Under the pieces are notes generated by a model. It ran no database searches and had not been told where the DNA came from. It saw only the letters and a list, made by a program, of their open reading frames with translations. From assembly GCA_934464775.1 (NCBI GenBank), contig CAKSKG010000019.1, positions 1 to 48,394 on the forward strand: DNA of 48,394 bases. Direction: 5' to 3'. The position numbers and the translations under genes are program-made. The stretch comes from an uncultured Oscillospiraceae bacterium. GTDB taxonomy: Bacteria; Bacillota; Clostridia; Oscillospirales; Ruminococcaceae. Shown in pieces: positions 1-7,613 of this stretch; position 1 is the stretch's first letter, and every line of letters begins with the position of its first letter.

Positions 1-164
1 TCACGCTGAAACTATGTGTATTATTTCGCATATCCACACGCTTTTGCGTAGATTTTGATTCTATGTGGACGGGTTCTTAATATTTTCGCATACAGAGAAA
101 GCGGAAATATTCCCGAAAAAGCTAAGCCGCAGCTGTCGGGAAAGCGCAGCTGATACATAAAAAG
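1..164. other. Left-edge region without a confident gene
   Basis: I see no convincing coding region here. A plus-strand frame open from the left edge stops at 58 and another at 80; either could be the last residues of a gene beginning outside the window, but neither shows a recognisable motif. A perfect 7-bp inverted repeat (TTCCCGA at 110-116, TCGGGAA at 136-142) encloses a smaller AGCT pair and could form a hairpin. Confidence 0.3.
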
Positions 165-200
165 AACAAAAAGAAAAAAGCGTGAACTTTCGGCACGCTT
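165..200 (-). terminator. Rho-independent terminator, minus strand
   Basis: AAGCGTG (178-184) and CACGCTT (194-200) form a 7-bp stem. On the minus strand the stem is followed by a T-rich tail (complement of the A-rich run at 165-179). It lies downstream of the lysR gene, after a first hairpin at 231-265. Confidence 0.6.
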
Positions 201-224
201 CGGAGCAAAACAGATCGGAAAAGA

Positions 225-265
225 TAAACAGGCAGCATACGGATACGCAAGAGCCGTGTGCTGCC
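225..265 (-). terminator. Hairpin directly after the lysR stop
   Basis: Arms 231-242 and 254-265 pair over 12 bp with one G-T wobble, starting 16 bases after the lysR stop codon. The minus-strand tail is only moderately T-rich, so this may be the first of two tandem terminators. Confidence 0.5.
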
Positions 266-280
266 TGTAAATTTATGCGG

Positions 281-1132
281 TCATATAAAATACCGAAAGA
301 GCCGTTCAAACTGCTTTTTATTCTCTTTTCGGCAGACAAGATAATAGGTGACCCTTGCTTCGGGGTCTGCCACGGGAATGTCGATGCGGTCGGTGTTTAC
401 GGCAAGATATTCCTTTGCAAGATTAGTGCTGAATGAGGGCAGAACGGACGCTGCCACCAGCTCATTGAAGGTATAGCGGTCATTCTGCATAAGAAAGCGT
501 GAATGGGGCATTTTTCGCAGCGTCATGTCATACCAGAAGCCCACATCGGACATCAGGAGCATATTTTCCCCGTCCATATCCGCAAAGGAAAGAGAGGCTT
601 TGTCCGCAAATTTATGTGTGGGCGGCAGCGAAAAGAAAAGATTTTCCTTTGCGCAGACAATGCCTGCATATTTTTCTGCGTCGGGCTGAAAATGCAGCAC
701 GGCGATGTGATACTTGCCCGAATCAAGTCCGTTCAGCAGCTCGGCTTCGGCGGCAGCTTCGGTCTGTATCGTCATGGACGGATAAAACTGCGCCAGCAGC
801 GGAGATATTTTCCAGACGGGAGCGGGAGCGCATATCCCCAGTGAGATCGTTCGGCGGCTGCGGTCAAGAGCTTGGACCCGCATTGCTATGTCGTCGATTT
901 CAGATAAAGCATTTACGGCAAGCTCCGCTGCAAGCTTTCCGTTTTCGTTCAGTTCAAGCTTGTTTTTGCTTCGGATAAAAAGGGGTACGCCAATATCCTC
1001 TTCAAGCCTGCACATATTTCGGCTCAGGGCAGGCTGGGACAGATATAATTTTTCGGCAGCTTCGGAGAGTGTTCCGTATTCCGCAAAGGCGGCAAGCTGC
1101 CTGAGCTGATAAAGTTCGGGCACAGATATCAT
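281..1132 (-). CDS. LysR family transcriptional regulator
   Basis: DNA-binding regulator of about 283 residues, the usual LysR length. The N-terminal winged helix-turn-helix (about residues 5-65) carries the family pattern LSEAAEKLYLSQPALSR, followed by a linker helix and a substrate-binding domain resembling periplasmic binding proteins. The listed ATG at 1132 has AGG only one base upstream. A GTG at 1123 lies ten bases after the same GAAAGG and would begin MPELYQLRQL, which fits LysR starts better, so the true start may be 1123. It is divergent from the ferredoxin/aldo-keto reductase operon, the classic LysR arrangement, and a perfect AT-rich palindrome lies just upstream. The target and inducer are not evident from sequence. 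Confidence 0.92.
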   Translation of the reverse strand: MISVPELYQLRQLAAFAEYGTLSEAAEKLYLSQPALSRNMCRLEEDIGVPLFIRSKNKLELNENGKLAAELAVNALSEIDDIAMRVQALDRSRRTISLGICAPAPVWKISPLLAQFYPSMTIQTEAAAEAELLNGLDSGKYHIAVLHFQPDAEKYAGIVCAKENLFFSLPPTHKFADKASLSFADMDGENMLLMSDVGFWYDMTLRKMPHSRFLMQNDRYTFNELVAASVLPSFSTNLAKEYLAVNTDRIDIPVADPEARVTYYLVCRKENKKQFERLFRYFI

Positions 1133-1141
1133 ACCTTTCAG

Positions 1142-1158
1142 TATAAATAATATTTATA
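1142..1158. promoter_or_regulatory. Palindrome upstream of lysR, candidate operator
   Basis: TATAAATA-A-TATTTATA is a perfect 17-base inverted repeat, ten bases before the lysR start and about 20 bases upstream of the divergent promoter -35. Its position suits LysR self-control and control of the divergent operon. Function is inferred. Confidence 0.4.
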
Positions 1159-1178
1159 GCAGTATCAATAAACGGCAC

Positions 1179-1207
1179 TGTACAAATCGGATAAAACGGT
1201 GTATAAT
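1179..1207 (+). promoter_or_regulatory. Sigma-A type promoter for the 1271-3300 operon
   Basis: TGTACA (1179-1184), a 17-base spacer and TATAAT (1202-1207). The -10 is perfect and the -35 differs from TTGACA at two positions, which suits an activator-dependent promoter divergent from lysR. Confidence 0.6.
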
Positions 1208-1270
1208 CTAATCAAGGTCGGAAAATGCTATAAACATTATAACACATACCGATAAAAAATGCAATGCGAG

Positions 1271-1996
1271 ATGATAGGATTGGTATTTTATTTTACCGCA
1301 ACAGGCAACAGTCTGTATGCCGCAAGGCAGCTTGACGGCGAATGTTACAGCATTCCCCGTGAGCTGCACGGAGATATGCATTACAGCTCCGCCGAGATAG
1401 GCATAGTCTGTCCCGTTTACGGTCATGAAATGCCCCTTCCCGTCAAGAGGTTCATAGCGGAAGCGGACTTTGAAACGGACTATCTTTATCTGATACTTAC
1501 ATATGGAAACCGTCACGGCGGAGCAGCGGAGATGGCTGCCGAATTTGCAGGTTCCGTGGGAAAAACATTCCGATATATCAACGTGCTTTTAATGGCGGAT
1601 AATTTTCTGCCTGCCTTTGATATGTCCCGGCAGATGAAGCTTGACAAGCATATTCCGCAGCAGATCGAAGCGATAAGGTCGGATATTTCCGCTCACAGGC
1701 AGTTTCTTGAACGAATGTCAGAGCTGCCTGCCGATGCACTTAAAAATATTTACCGCATCACCGAAAAATGTATCGGCTGCGGTATCTGCACCAAGGTATG
1801 TCCCATGGGCTGTTTTGAGCTTGAAGCGCAGAGAGCGGTGCGCAGCAGCAAAGACTGCATATCCTGCATGGCGTGTATCCACGCCTGCCCCGAAACGGCG
1901 ATACGGCTGACGGTATCCGAACCGAATCCGAATGCTCGGTATCGGAACGAAAATGTTAGTCTTATGGATATAATAACTGCCAACAGGCAAAAATAA
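1271..1996 (+). CDS. EFR1-type flavodoxin-ferredoxin fusion protein
   Basis: Cytoplasmic electron carrier of about 241 residues. The N-terminal half is flavodoxin-like, beginning MIGLVFYFTATGNS with the phosphate-binding loop of the FMN site. The C-terminal part has two 4Fe-4S clusters, CIGCGICTKVCP and CISCMACIHACP, each with CX2CX2CX3C spacing. The start was set at 1271 rather than the in-frame ATG at 1259 because the flavodoxin strand begins there; no strong ribosome site distinguishes the two. It is followed by an aldo/keto reductase and a flavin-reductase fragment, so this is probably a small redox operon under the divergent LysR protein. Its electron partner is unknown. Confidence 0.85.
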   Translation: MIGLVFYFTATGNSLYAARQLDGECYSIPRELHGDMHYSSAEIGIVCPVYGHEMPLPVKRFIAEADFETDYLYLILTYGNRHGGAAEMAAEFAGSVGKTFRYINVLLMADNFLPAFDMSRQMKLDKHIPQQIEAIRSDISAHRQFLERMSELPADALKNIYRITEKCIGCGICTKVCPMGCFELEAQRAVRSSKDCISCMACIHACPETAIRLTVSEPNPNARYRNENVSLMDIITANRQK

Positions 1997-2014
1997 TCAA
2001 GGAAAAAGTTTATT

Positions 2015-2878
2015 ATGGAATTTGCAAAACTCAACACAGGAGCAAAAATGCCGCTGGAGGGCTTCGGAGTATTTCAGATACCCGATGCCGCACAGTGCGA
2101 ACAGTCGGTATATGATGCAATAGATGCAGGCTACCGCCTTATAGATACGGCAGCGGCTTATATGAATGAAGCGGCAGTGGGCAAGGCAATAGCAAGAGCT
2201 GGAGCAGACGGCATTGTGAAGCGCAGTGAGCTTTTTGTAACAACAAAGGTCTGGGTACAGGACATGAAGAACGAGGAGACGGCATATGAGGCTGTCAAGG
2301 CTTCTCTTGCAAAGCTGGGTCTTGAATATGTTGATCTTATTCTGCTTCATCAGCCCATGGGCGATTATTTTGCCGCATACAGAGGTCTTGAAAAGGCTTA
2401 TAAGGAGGGTCTTGCAAAGGCGATAGGAGTATCGAATTTCTATCCTGCTATACTTACAAATTTGTGTGAGAATGTTGAGATCATTCCTGCGGTGGATCAG
2501 GTTGAGCTTCACCCGTTCTTCGCACAGGCAGACGCAATAGAGAATATGAAAAAGTACGGCGTTGTTCCCCAGGCATGGGGACCTCTTGCAGAGGGCAAGC
2601 ACGGCATTTTCACCGATCCCGAGATCGTGAATATCGGAAAGAAATACGGCAAGAGCGCCGCACAGACAGTTCTTCGCTGGAATACACAGAGAGGTGTTTC
2701 CATTATTCCCAAGTCCGTTCACCGTGAACGTATCGAAGAGAATCTGAACATTTGGGACTTTACTCTTACCGATGAGGAAATGGCGGTTATTTCCGCAAAG
2801 GATATGGGCCACAGCGAGATCGTAGATCATTCCGACCCCAAGTTCGTTAAGTTTATCTGCGATATGAAAATACACTGA
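2015..2878 (+). CDS. Aldo/keto reductase
   Basis: NAD(P)H-dependent carbonyl reductase of 287 residues with a TIM-barrel fold, close to the family's usual length. The catalytic tetrad is visible: Asp44 and Tyr49 in DTAAAYMNE, Lys78 in TTKVW and His112 in LLHQP. The IGVSNF motif and the C-terminal cofactor motif IIPKSV are present. The start has AAGGAAAAAG upstream at normal spacing. It begins 18 bases after the ferredoxin gene and 20 bases before the chimeric gene, so the three are likely co-transcribed. It resembles the 2,5-diketo-gluconate/prostaglandin F synthase group of bacterial AKRs; the natural substrate cannot be read from the sequence. Confidence 0.93.
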   Translation: MEFAKLNTGAKMPLEGFGVFQIPDAAQCEQSVYDAIDAGYRLIDTAAAYMNEAAVGKAIARAGADGIVKRSELFVTTKVWVQDMKNEETAYEAVKASLAKLGLEYVDLILLHQPMGDYFAAYRGLEKAYKEGLAKAIGVSNFYPAILTNLCENVEIIPAVDQVELHPFFAQADAIENMKKYGVVPQAWGPLAEGKHGIFTDPEIVNIGKKYGKSAAQTVLRWNTQRGVSIIPKSVHRERIEENLNIWDFTLTDEEMAVISAKDMGHSEIVDHSDPKFVKFICDMKIH

Positions 2879-2898
2879 ATATACGGAGGCAGATCAAA

Positions 2899-3300
2899 AT
2901 GAGAAAAAATTTAGGAGTACAGCCTGCGGTTTTCCCTATGCCTGTCCTGATGATAGCGGCATATGATGAAAACGGCACGGTAAATGTTATGAATGCGGCA
3001 TGGGCGACTGTATGCGATATGGATAAGATAGCGCTTATAATCGACGAGGAGCATAAGACCACCAAAAACATCAAGGCGACCAAGGCATTCACCGTAAGCA
3101 TTGCCGATAAGGCTCATATGGACGGAGCGGATTTCTTCGGTATCGCAACAGGCAATAAGATGCCCGATAAGTTTGCAAATGCGGCAGAGCTTCTTATGGC
3201 TGACAGAGGTGCATTTATCACAGGCTCAACGCTTCTTATGGACGGCGGAGCTGCCGCAAGCTATTATTACGGTTCCCTGAAGCCCAATAAGGAAAACTGA
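2899..3300 (+). CDS. Chimeric ORF: flavin reductase head fused to SDR tail
   Basis: A 133-residue ORF with a good ribosome site (GGAGG, nine bases before ATG). Residues 1-92 match the N-terminal half of the flavin reductase (FMN-binding split-barrel) family, including a MNAAW motif and HKTTKNI. Residues 94-133 do not continue that fold: GAFITGSTLLMDGG is the typical C-terminal end of short-chain dehydrogenases. Normal flavin reductases of this type are about 185 residues and SDRs about 250, so the ORF looks like the product of an in-frame deletion joining two neighbouring genes. The protein probably cannot fold as either enzyme; whether it is expressed is unknown. Confidence 0.75.
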   Translation: MRKNLGVQPAVFPMPVLMIAAYDENGTVNVMNAAWATVCDMDKIALIIDEEHKTTKNIKATKAFTVSIADKAHMDGADFFGIATGNKMPDKFANAAELLMADRGAFITGSTLLMDGGAAASYYYGSLKPNKEN

Positions 3301-3339
3301 TAAGAAAATATCGGTATCTGCGTGTAAATCAGTAAAATC

Positions 3340-3387
3340 AAATCAGGCTGTTCTGTACGTTTTATTGTACGGGACAGCCTGATTTTT
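3340..3387. terminator. Bidirectional terminator
   Basis: Arms 3340-3358 and 3367-3385 pair almost completely (about 19 bp, one mismatch and a wobble) around an 8-base loop. A T-run follows on the plus strand and an A-run precedes it. It serves the convergent operons ending at 3300 and 3388. Confidence 0.85.
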
Positions 3388-5376
3388 CTATATTCCGAGC
3401 CAATGAAGAGCGCTTATGACTTCCGCTCCGTGAACGATGTTCGGGAGCAGGCATGAAACAGCCGCAGCCGCCGAACATATCCCCAGCGATGATGCGGTAC
3501 TGCCGCACAGTCTGCTTATCAGAGCGCATATTAATCCGATAATGCAGGTAGCTGCCGCCCTTAACGCAAATTTGCCGATGATATACTGCTTTATCGTCAT
3601 ATATATCGGATAGTCACGCATAAATTCAAGACTTTGCAGGGGAGCATCGGTGTCATTCAGCCCAAGCTGCATATTTATTCTGATAAGCTGTACGGAATGT
3701 ACCGCCGTACACAGTGCGGCGCAGGTGATAATGACCCATGTTATCTTGCAGATATTCAGTGCGGCACGTCCCCGATAAGCCGAGCGCAGAGTGCCGTCCA
3801 TTCGGTTCTGACTTTCGTAGGAGTAAATTCCCGATACGGAGCAGATGATGCCGATAAGTATGAAAAGTGCGTTCCTTTGGACTGTTTTTGTGTCCCGAAG
3901 CAGCATAAGGTCATAGGCATAGGGCTTTATCAGTCTGACAGGACTGCCTGTCCGTTTGGTGTATTCAAGACCGCTTCGGACATTTTCGGCTATCGGCAGA
4001 AGTGCATCGTGTTTTTTCTGCGCTTCTTCCAGAAAGGCAGATATCTTGCCATAGGTGTTCCAGTCAACAGGTTCGGCGGACAGTATCTTTTCCAGCATTC
4101 GGCTGAATCGTTCAACAGAATCGGAAAGGCGCTTTTCCTGTTTTGTCATATCTCCGAGCATTTCATCGGTGATCTCGCCATGATATTTTTCATACCATTC
4201 AAGCTCATATGTATTTATCGGATAAAAATAATCATACTTTGCCGCCTGGGAATACGCCGCAAGAAATGCGGCTGCAATAATTACGATCCCGAACCGATGC
4301 ACAAGCAGCTTATAGCCTTCCCAGCCGAAAAGCGTTCTGCATACGGAATGCTTTTCGGTGAATTTTCTTATTCTTAGGATAATCTGTTCGGTGAAATGCT
4401 CGCTTTTCAGATACATTCTGCCGTGAATGAAAGCTCCTGCGGCAAAGCACAGTACAAAGATAATCATGCAGAAGCATACCGAAGCATCAAGTATTGAAAC
4501 AGGTCTGCCGAATATGTTCAGGTTGCAGTATGTGATGAAAAGCACATCTGAACGGACGGCGGCAAATATGTTCACGAATTTCAGCATATTGAATGCCGAT
4601 ACGGACGGTATCATAAGATAACACAGCACCTGCAAGGCGGCATATATCCCTCCGAAAAGATATGCTCCCGCAGTTCCAAGCAGACTTATCAGAGTGAAAA
4701 AAAGCATTGCTGCCGCAAGCACCGCAAGAATTTTCACGGCATGGGAATATATCAGATATCCGCCTATTGAAATTGGCAGCGTACACATTGAAAATTCGGG
4801 AACGGACTGTATTGTCCTTGAAATGCCCATATCCCCGAAGGTGAGTACCGCACCGAGAAAATTTCCTCCGTACAGCAGAAATGCGGCAGCGGCAGCGGAT
4901 ATTGCAAGCACGCCCGTTCTTGCAAAATACAGCCGTGTCCTGCCGCCCACGGTGCTTCTTATCAGCGGAGCAAGTCCGTTCCTGCGCTCCGCAAGCAGCA
5001 GTGCGGATATGATAAGCATAAGTGCGGTAAAGATAAGATCGGTCATATGATGCTTTGACAGAACCACAATTCCACGATTGTCGCCGCAGGTAAGGGTTAT
5101 ATCGGACAGTGCGGAAAAATCCTTCATGGTCTTTTTTATGTTTTCCGAGCCGAAGCCGCTGTCATAGATATTGAGAGCCGCAAGCTCTCTGCTCCGTGCG
5201 GCAGTGCTTTGTACAGTCGTGCCGTATGCTTCGATATATTGCTTCAGCTCATCGCCCTCCGAGGTTATATAGCTTTCGCTGCCGCAGGAAAGCATGAACA
5301 GGACAAAATTCAGCAGCACTGCTATTGCCGAAAGCATAAGCAGCTTTCTGCTCCATACTCTTTTCAGCTCATTCAT
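3388..5376 (-). CDS. ABC-2-like transporter permease, two-module membrane protein
   Basis: A 662-residue membrane protein. Each half begins with a membrane helix followed by a long extracytoplasmic stretch (about residues 32-108 and 378-500) and then a block of hydrophobic helices. The second half has GIYSYESQNRMDGTLRSA, a cytoplasmic motif seen in many Firmicutes ABC permeases of unknown cargo. The start ATG overlaps the stop of the ATPase gene (ATGA) with GGAGGGA upstream, so the two are translationally coupled and form a transporter. Its N-terminal half shares motifs with the membrane part of the histidine kinase at 7614-9413 (see findings). The cargo is unknown; export or membrane protection (antimicrobial peptide resistance type) is possible. 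Confidence 0.85.
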   Translation of the reverse strand: MNELKRVWSRKLLMLSAIAVLLNFVLFMLSCGSESYITSEGDELKQYIEAYGTTVQSTAARSRELAALNIYDSGFGSENIKKTMKDFSALSDITLTCGDNRGIVVLSKHHMTDLIFTALMLIISALLLAERRNGLAPLIRSTVGGRTRLYFARTGVLAISAAAAAFLLYGGNFLGAVLTFGDMGISRTIQSVPEFSMCTLPISIGGYLIYSHAVKILAVLAAAMLFFTLISLLGTAGAYLFGGIYAALQVLCYLMIPSVSAFNMLKFVNIFAAVRSDVLFITYCNLNIFGRPVSILDASVCFCMIIFVLCFAAGAFIHGRMYLKSEHFTEQIILRIRKFTEKHSVCRTLFGWEGYKLLVHRFGIVIIAAAFLAAYSQAAKYDYFYPINTYELEWYEKYHGEITDEMLGDMTKQEKRLSDSVERFSRMLEKILSAEPVDWNTYGKISAFLEEAQKKHDALLPIAENVRSGLEYTKRTGSPVRLIKPYAYDLMLLRDTKTVQRNALFILIGIICSVSGIYSYESQNRMDGTLRSAYRGRAALNICKITWVIITCAALCTAVHSVQLIRINMQLGLNDTDAPLQSLEFMRDYPIYMTIKQYIIGKFALRAAATCIIGLICALISRLCGSTASSLGICSAAAAVSCLLPNIVHGAEVISALHWLGI

Positions 5377-6236
5377 CTGCGTCCCTCCGCATAGAATAAA
5401 TAAACGTCCTCAAGGTCGGCATTTTCCGCAGGAACGAATTCGGGGGGCAGATCTTTTTCGGCTGCACGGAGCACAAAGCCGTCTCTGCGCTGCATCATCT
5501 GACCCTTTCCGAAGCGCTTTTTCATTTCGGTCACTTCATCAAAGCTGCCGCAGAACTCTCCTACGCAGCCTATGATCTCGCCGATAAGCTCCGAGGGTGT
5601 TCCGAAGCGGAGCAGTCTGCCCTTTTTCAGCAGTATCACCTTTTGGGCAATGCATTCAATGTCGCTGACAACATGAGTTGCAAGTATAACTGTTCTGTCC
5701 GCCGATATTTCGGCAATGTAGTTTCTGAGCCGTATCCTTTCCTCGGGGTCAAGCCCTGCTGTGGGTTCATCAAGAATAAGTATTTCGGGACGGTCAAGCA
5801 TTGCGGCTGCCAGCAGTACACGCTGTTTCATTCCTCCCGAAAATGAGCCGAGCCGCTTGTGAGCGGAGCTGTCAAGCCCAACCAGAGCAAGATATTCCGC
5901 TGATTGTGACTTTATCTCCCTGTGCTTCATTCCTTTAAGTGCGCCGATATACCGCAGGAACTGCCCTGCCGTAAAATCATCATACATTCCCTGAAGCTGG
6001 GGAGTGAACCCCACCTTTTTTCTGAATTTTGCACCCAGCGTCAGTATTTCCGTGCCGTTGTAAAGAATACTGCCCGACGTGCGCTTTATGTTGTCAGTGA
6101 TAAGATTCAGGAACGTGGATTTTCCCGCACCGTTTGCGCCGAGAATGCCGTAAACTCCCTTGTCGAGAGTGAGGGTGATATTATCAAGAGCGGTGAATGA
6201 GCCGTATTTTTTGGTAAGTGAATCAATCGTCAGCAT
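5373..6236 (-). CDS. ABC transporter ATP-binding protein
   Basis: A 287-residue nucleotide-binding subunit. The Walker A motif is GANGAGKST (residues 33-41), the signature FSGGMKQR is near 132-139, Walker B is ILILDEPTAGLD at 152-163 and the switch His is in ATHVVSD. The roughly 70-residue tail after the core is typical of ABC-2/drug-export ATPases. It overlaps the lipoprotein gene upstream by 14 bases and the permease gene downstream by 4, so all three belong to one operon. It powers the adjacent permease at the cytoplasmic face. Confidence 0.95.
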   Translation of the reverse strand: MLTIDSLTKKYGSFTALDNITLTLDKGVYGILGANGAGKSTFLNLITDNIKRTSGSILYNGTEILTLGAKFRKKVGFTPQLQGMYDDFTAGQFLRYIGALKGMKHREIKSQSAEYLALVGLDSSAHKRLGSFSGGMKQRVLLAAAMLDRPEILILDEPTAGLDPEERIRLRNYIAEISADRTVILATHVVSDIECIAQKVILLKKGRLLRFGTPSELIGEIIGCVGEFCGSFDEVTEMKKRFGKGQMMQRRDGFVLRAAEKDLPPEFVPAENADLEDVYLFYAEGRR

Positions 6237-7494
6237 TTGTATCTCCGCCTGTTTTCTGATTGATCTGCCACTGGCTTTTTATGCCGTATTCAAACTTCCA
6301 GCTTCCGTTTTCCGACCCTATGTCCGAAAGCGGAATGGAAAATACCTTTTGTTCGTAATCATTATACGGCGAAGCTAATTCCCGTATATTAACGTACAGC
6401 TTTCCCTCGGAGATATTATACTCCTTGAAAAGCTCTCCCGAGTATCCCGATATTTCATTAAAGTCATATTTTCCGCTTCCAAGAACTTCGCCGCTTTTAC
6501 TCATGATGAGAATATCATTTTCATTGGTCGAAACAGCGGCTATCTTGTCCTCATAAAGCATCAGCTTCGGCATAAATGAAAAATAGCCGTTTTCCGTCAT
6601 GTGCAGTCCGTCATTTATACGTCCGCCGAGATTTTCCCATTTGCCGTCAAAGGTGGGCGAATCAATGTCAAGGGACATGATGCAGTACGAACCGTCGTCA
6701 TATGCTCCGAAGTCGTAATAATGCTCTTCGTCCATTACTATGCTGTTGATATGATCCGCAAGCTTGTCTGTTTCGCCCGTCTTTGTGTTGTATCTGTATG
6801 TGCCCTCGTTCGGATCATTGTTTGTACTGCTTCCGGCAAAATAATAAACATAGTCACCGACGCCCATTTCTTTCATCGGATATGCCGAGAAGTAATCGTC
6901 TCCCGAAAACAGCGTTTCGGTCTTGCCTGTGCGTATATCCATTTTAACAAGTCCGCTTCCCGCAAAGCCGAAGGTACTGTCGCCCAGCGTCAGATGATAG
7001 GGGATATACGCATAGCCTCTGTGTATCATAAAGTATATTTTATTCATAATGCTGTAGCTTTCGCCTGCGGGATTGCTTACGGAAAATGCGTCGCCGACCT
7101 TTGTAAAGCTTGTGCCGTCAAGAGCCGCTTTGTACAGTGAATAGCTGATATTGTCGCCGTCCTCTATTGCAAGGGTGTATATTGCACCGTCATATAAAAG
7201 AGTGTTTATGCATTTGAGATTTTTATAGGTAGCGGTGCAGTTTTCACTGCCGTCATGTGTGCATTCGGGCTTTGCGCAAAGGTATACGTATTTGTCGGTG
7301 TCACGCTCCCAGTAGCCGAGGATATGACCGTTTGCGGTGTCTGTGTTTGTGTAATATCCCTTTTCCGTTTCCATTACCGCAAATTTGCCGCAGTTGAACG
7401 GAGTGTCATCGGGAAGAGAAGAAGCTTCCGAGCCGCAGCCGCTCAATAATACTGCCGATATCAATGCCGCCGATAATTTTATGCATTTTTTCAT
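6223..7494 (-). CDS. Lipoprotein with CxxPxCxH cluster, putative beta-propeller
   Basis: Surface lipoprotein of about 423 residues. The start at 7494 gives MKKCIKLSAALISAVLLSGC, a signal peptide ending in a lipobox (LSGC, Cys20). In-frame ATGs at 7548 and 7506 are less suitable because AAAGGA abuts the one at 7506. Residues 73-86 carry CAKPECTHDGSENC (CxxPxCxH with a fourth Cys), a pattern I recognise in uncharacterised lipoproteins of gut Clostridia. The rest contains repeated Tyr/Gly/Asp-rich blades (DGAIYTLA, EHYYDFGAY, YEDKIAAV) consistent with a DUF5050-like propeller. It is the first gene of the unit with the ABC ATPase and permease. A -10-like TATAAT lies at 7540-7545. It may bind the transporter's substrate or a metal; this is inference. 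Confidence 0.75.
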   Translation of the reverse strand: MKKCIKLSAALISAVLLSGCGSEASSLPDDTPFNCGKFAVMETEKGYYTNTDTANGHILGYWERDTDKYVYLCAKPECTHDGSENCTATYKNLKCINTLLYDGAIYTLAIEDGDNISYSLYKAALDGTSFTKVGDAFSVSNPAGESYSIMNKIYFMIHRGYAYIPYHLTLGDSTFGFAGSGLVKMDIRTGKTETLFSGDDYFSAYPMKEMGVGDYVYYFAGSSTNNDPNEGTYRYNTKTGETDKLADHINSIVMDEEHYYDFGAYDDGSYCIMSLDIDSPTFDGKWENLGGRINDGLHMTENGYFSFMPKLMLYEDKIAAVSTNENDILIMSKSGEVLGSGKYDFNEISGYSGELFKEYNISEGKLYVNIRELASPYNDYEQKVFSIPLSDIGSENGSWKFEYGIKSQWQINQKTGGDTNADD

Positions 7495-7557
7495 AGCCGT
7501 TATCATTCCTTTTTTGTATAATTGTGCCGCACTGTCTTTATTATACACGTTATTCCG

Positions 7558-7607
7558 AAAAAAGAAACCGCTTATGCAGAAGCGGTCGTTTTTCCTGCAT
7601 AAGCGGT
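7558..7607 (-). terminator. Terminator between kinase gene and lipoprotein gene
   Basis: A perfect 13-bp stem (7567-7579 with 7595-7607) followed on the minus strand by TTCTTTTTT. It lies just after the kinase stop codon and before the lipoprotein start, so the two-component genes and the transporter genes are at least partly separate transcripts. Confidence 0.85.
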
Positions 7608-7613
7608 CGGATT

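Noticed and set aside
1997..2875. A 292-codon minus-strand frame over the aldo/keto reductase
   Set aside because: The plus-strand gene has a full catalytic tetrad; the minus product shows no motif.
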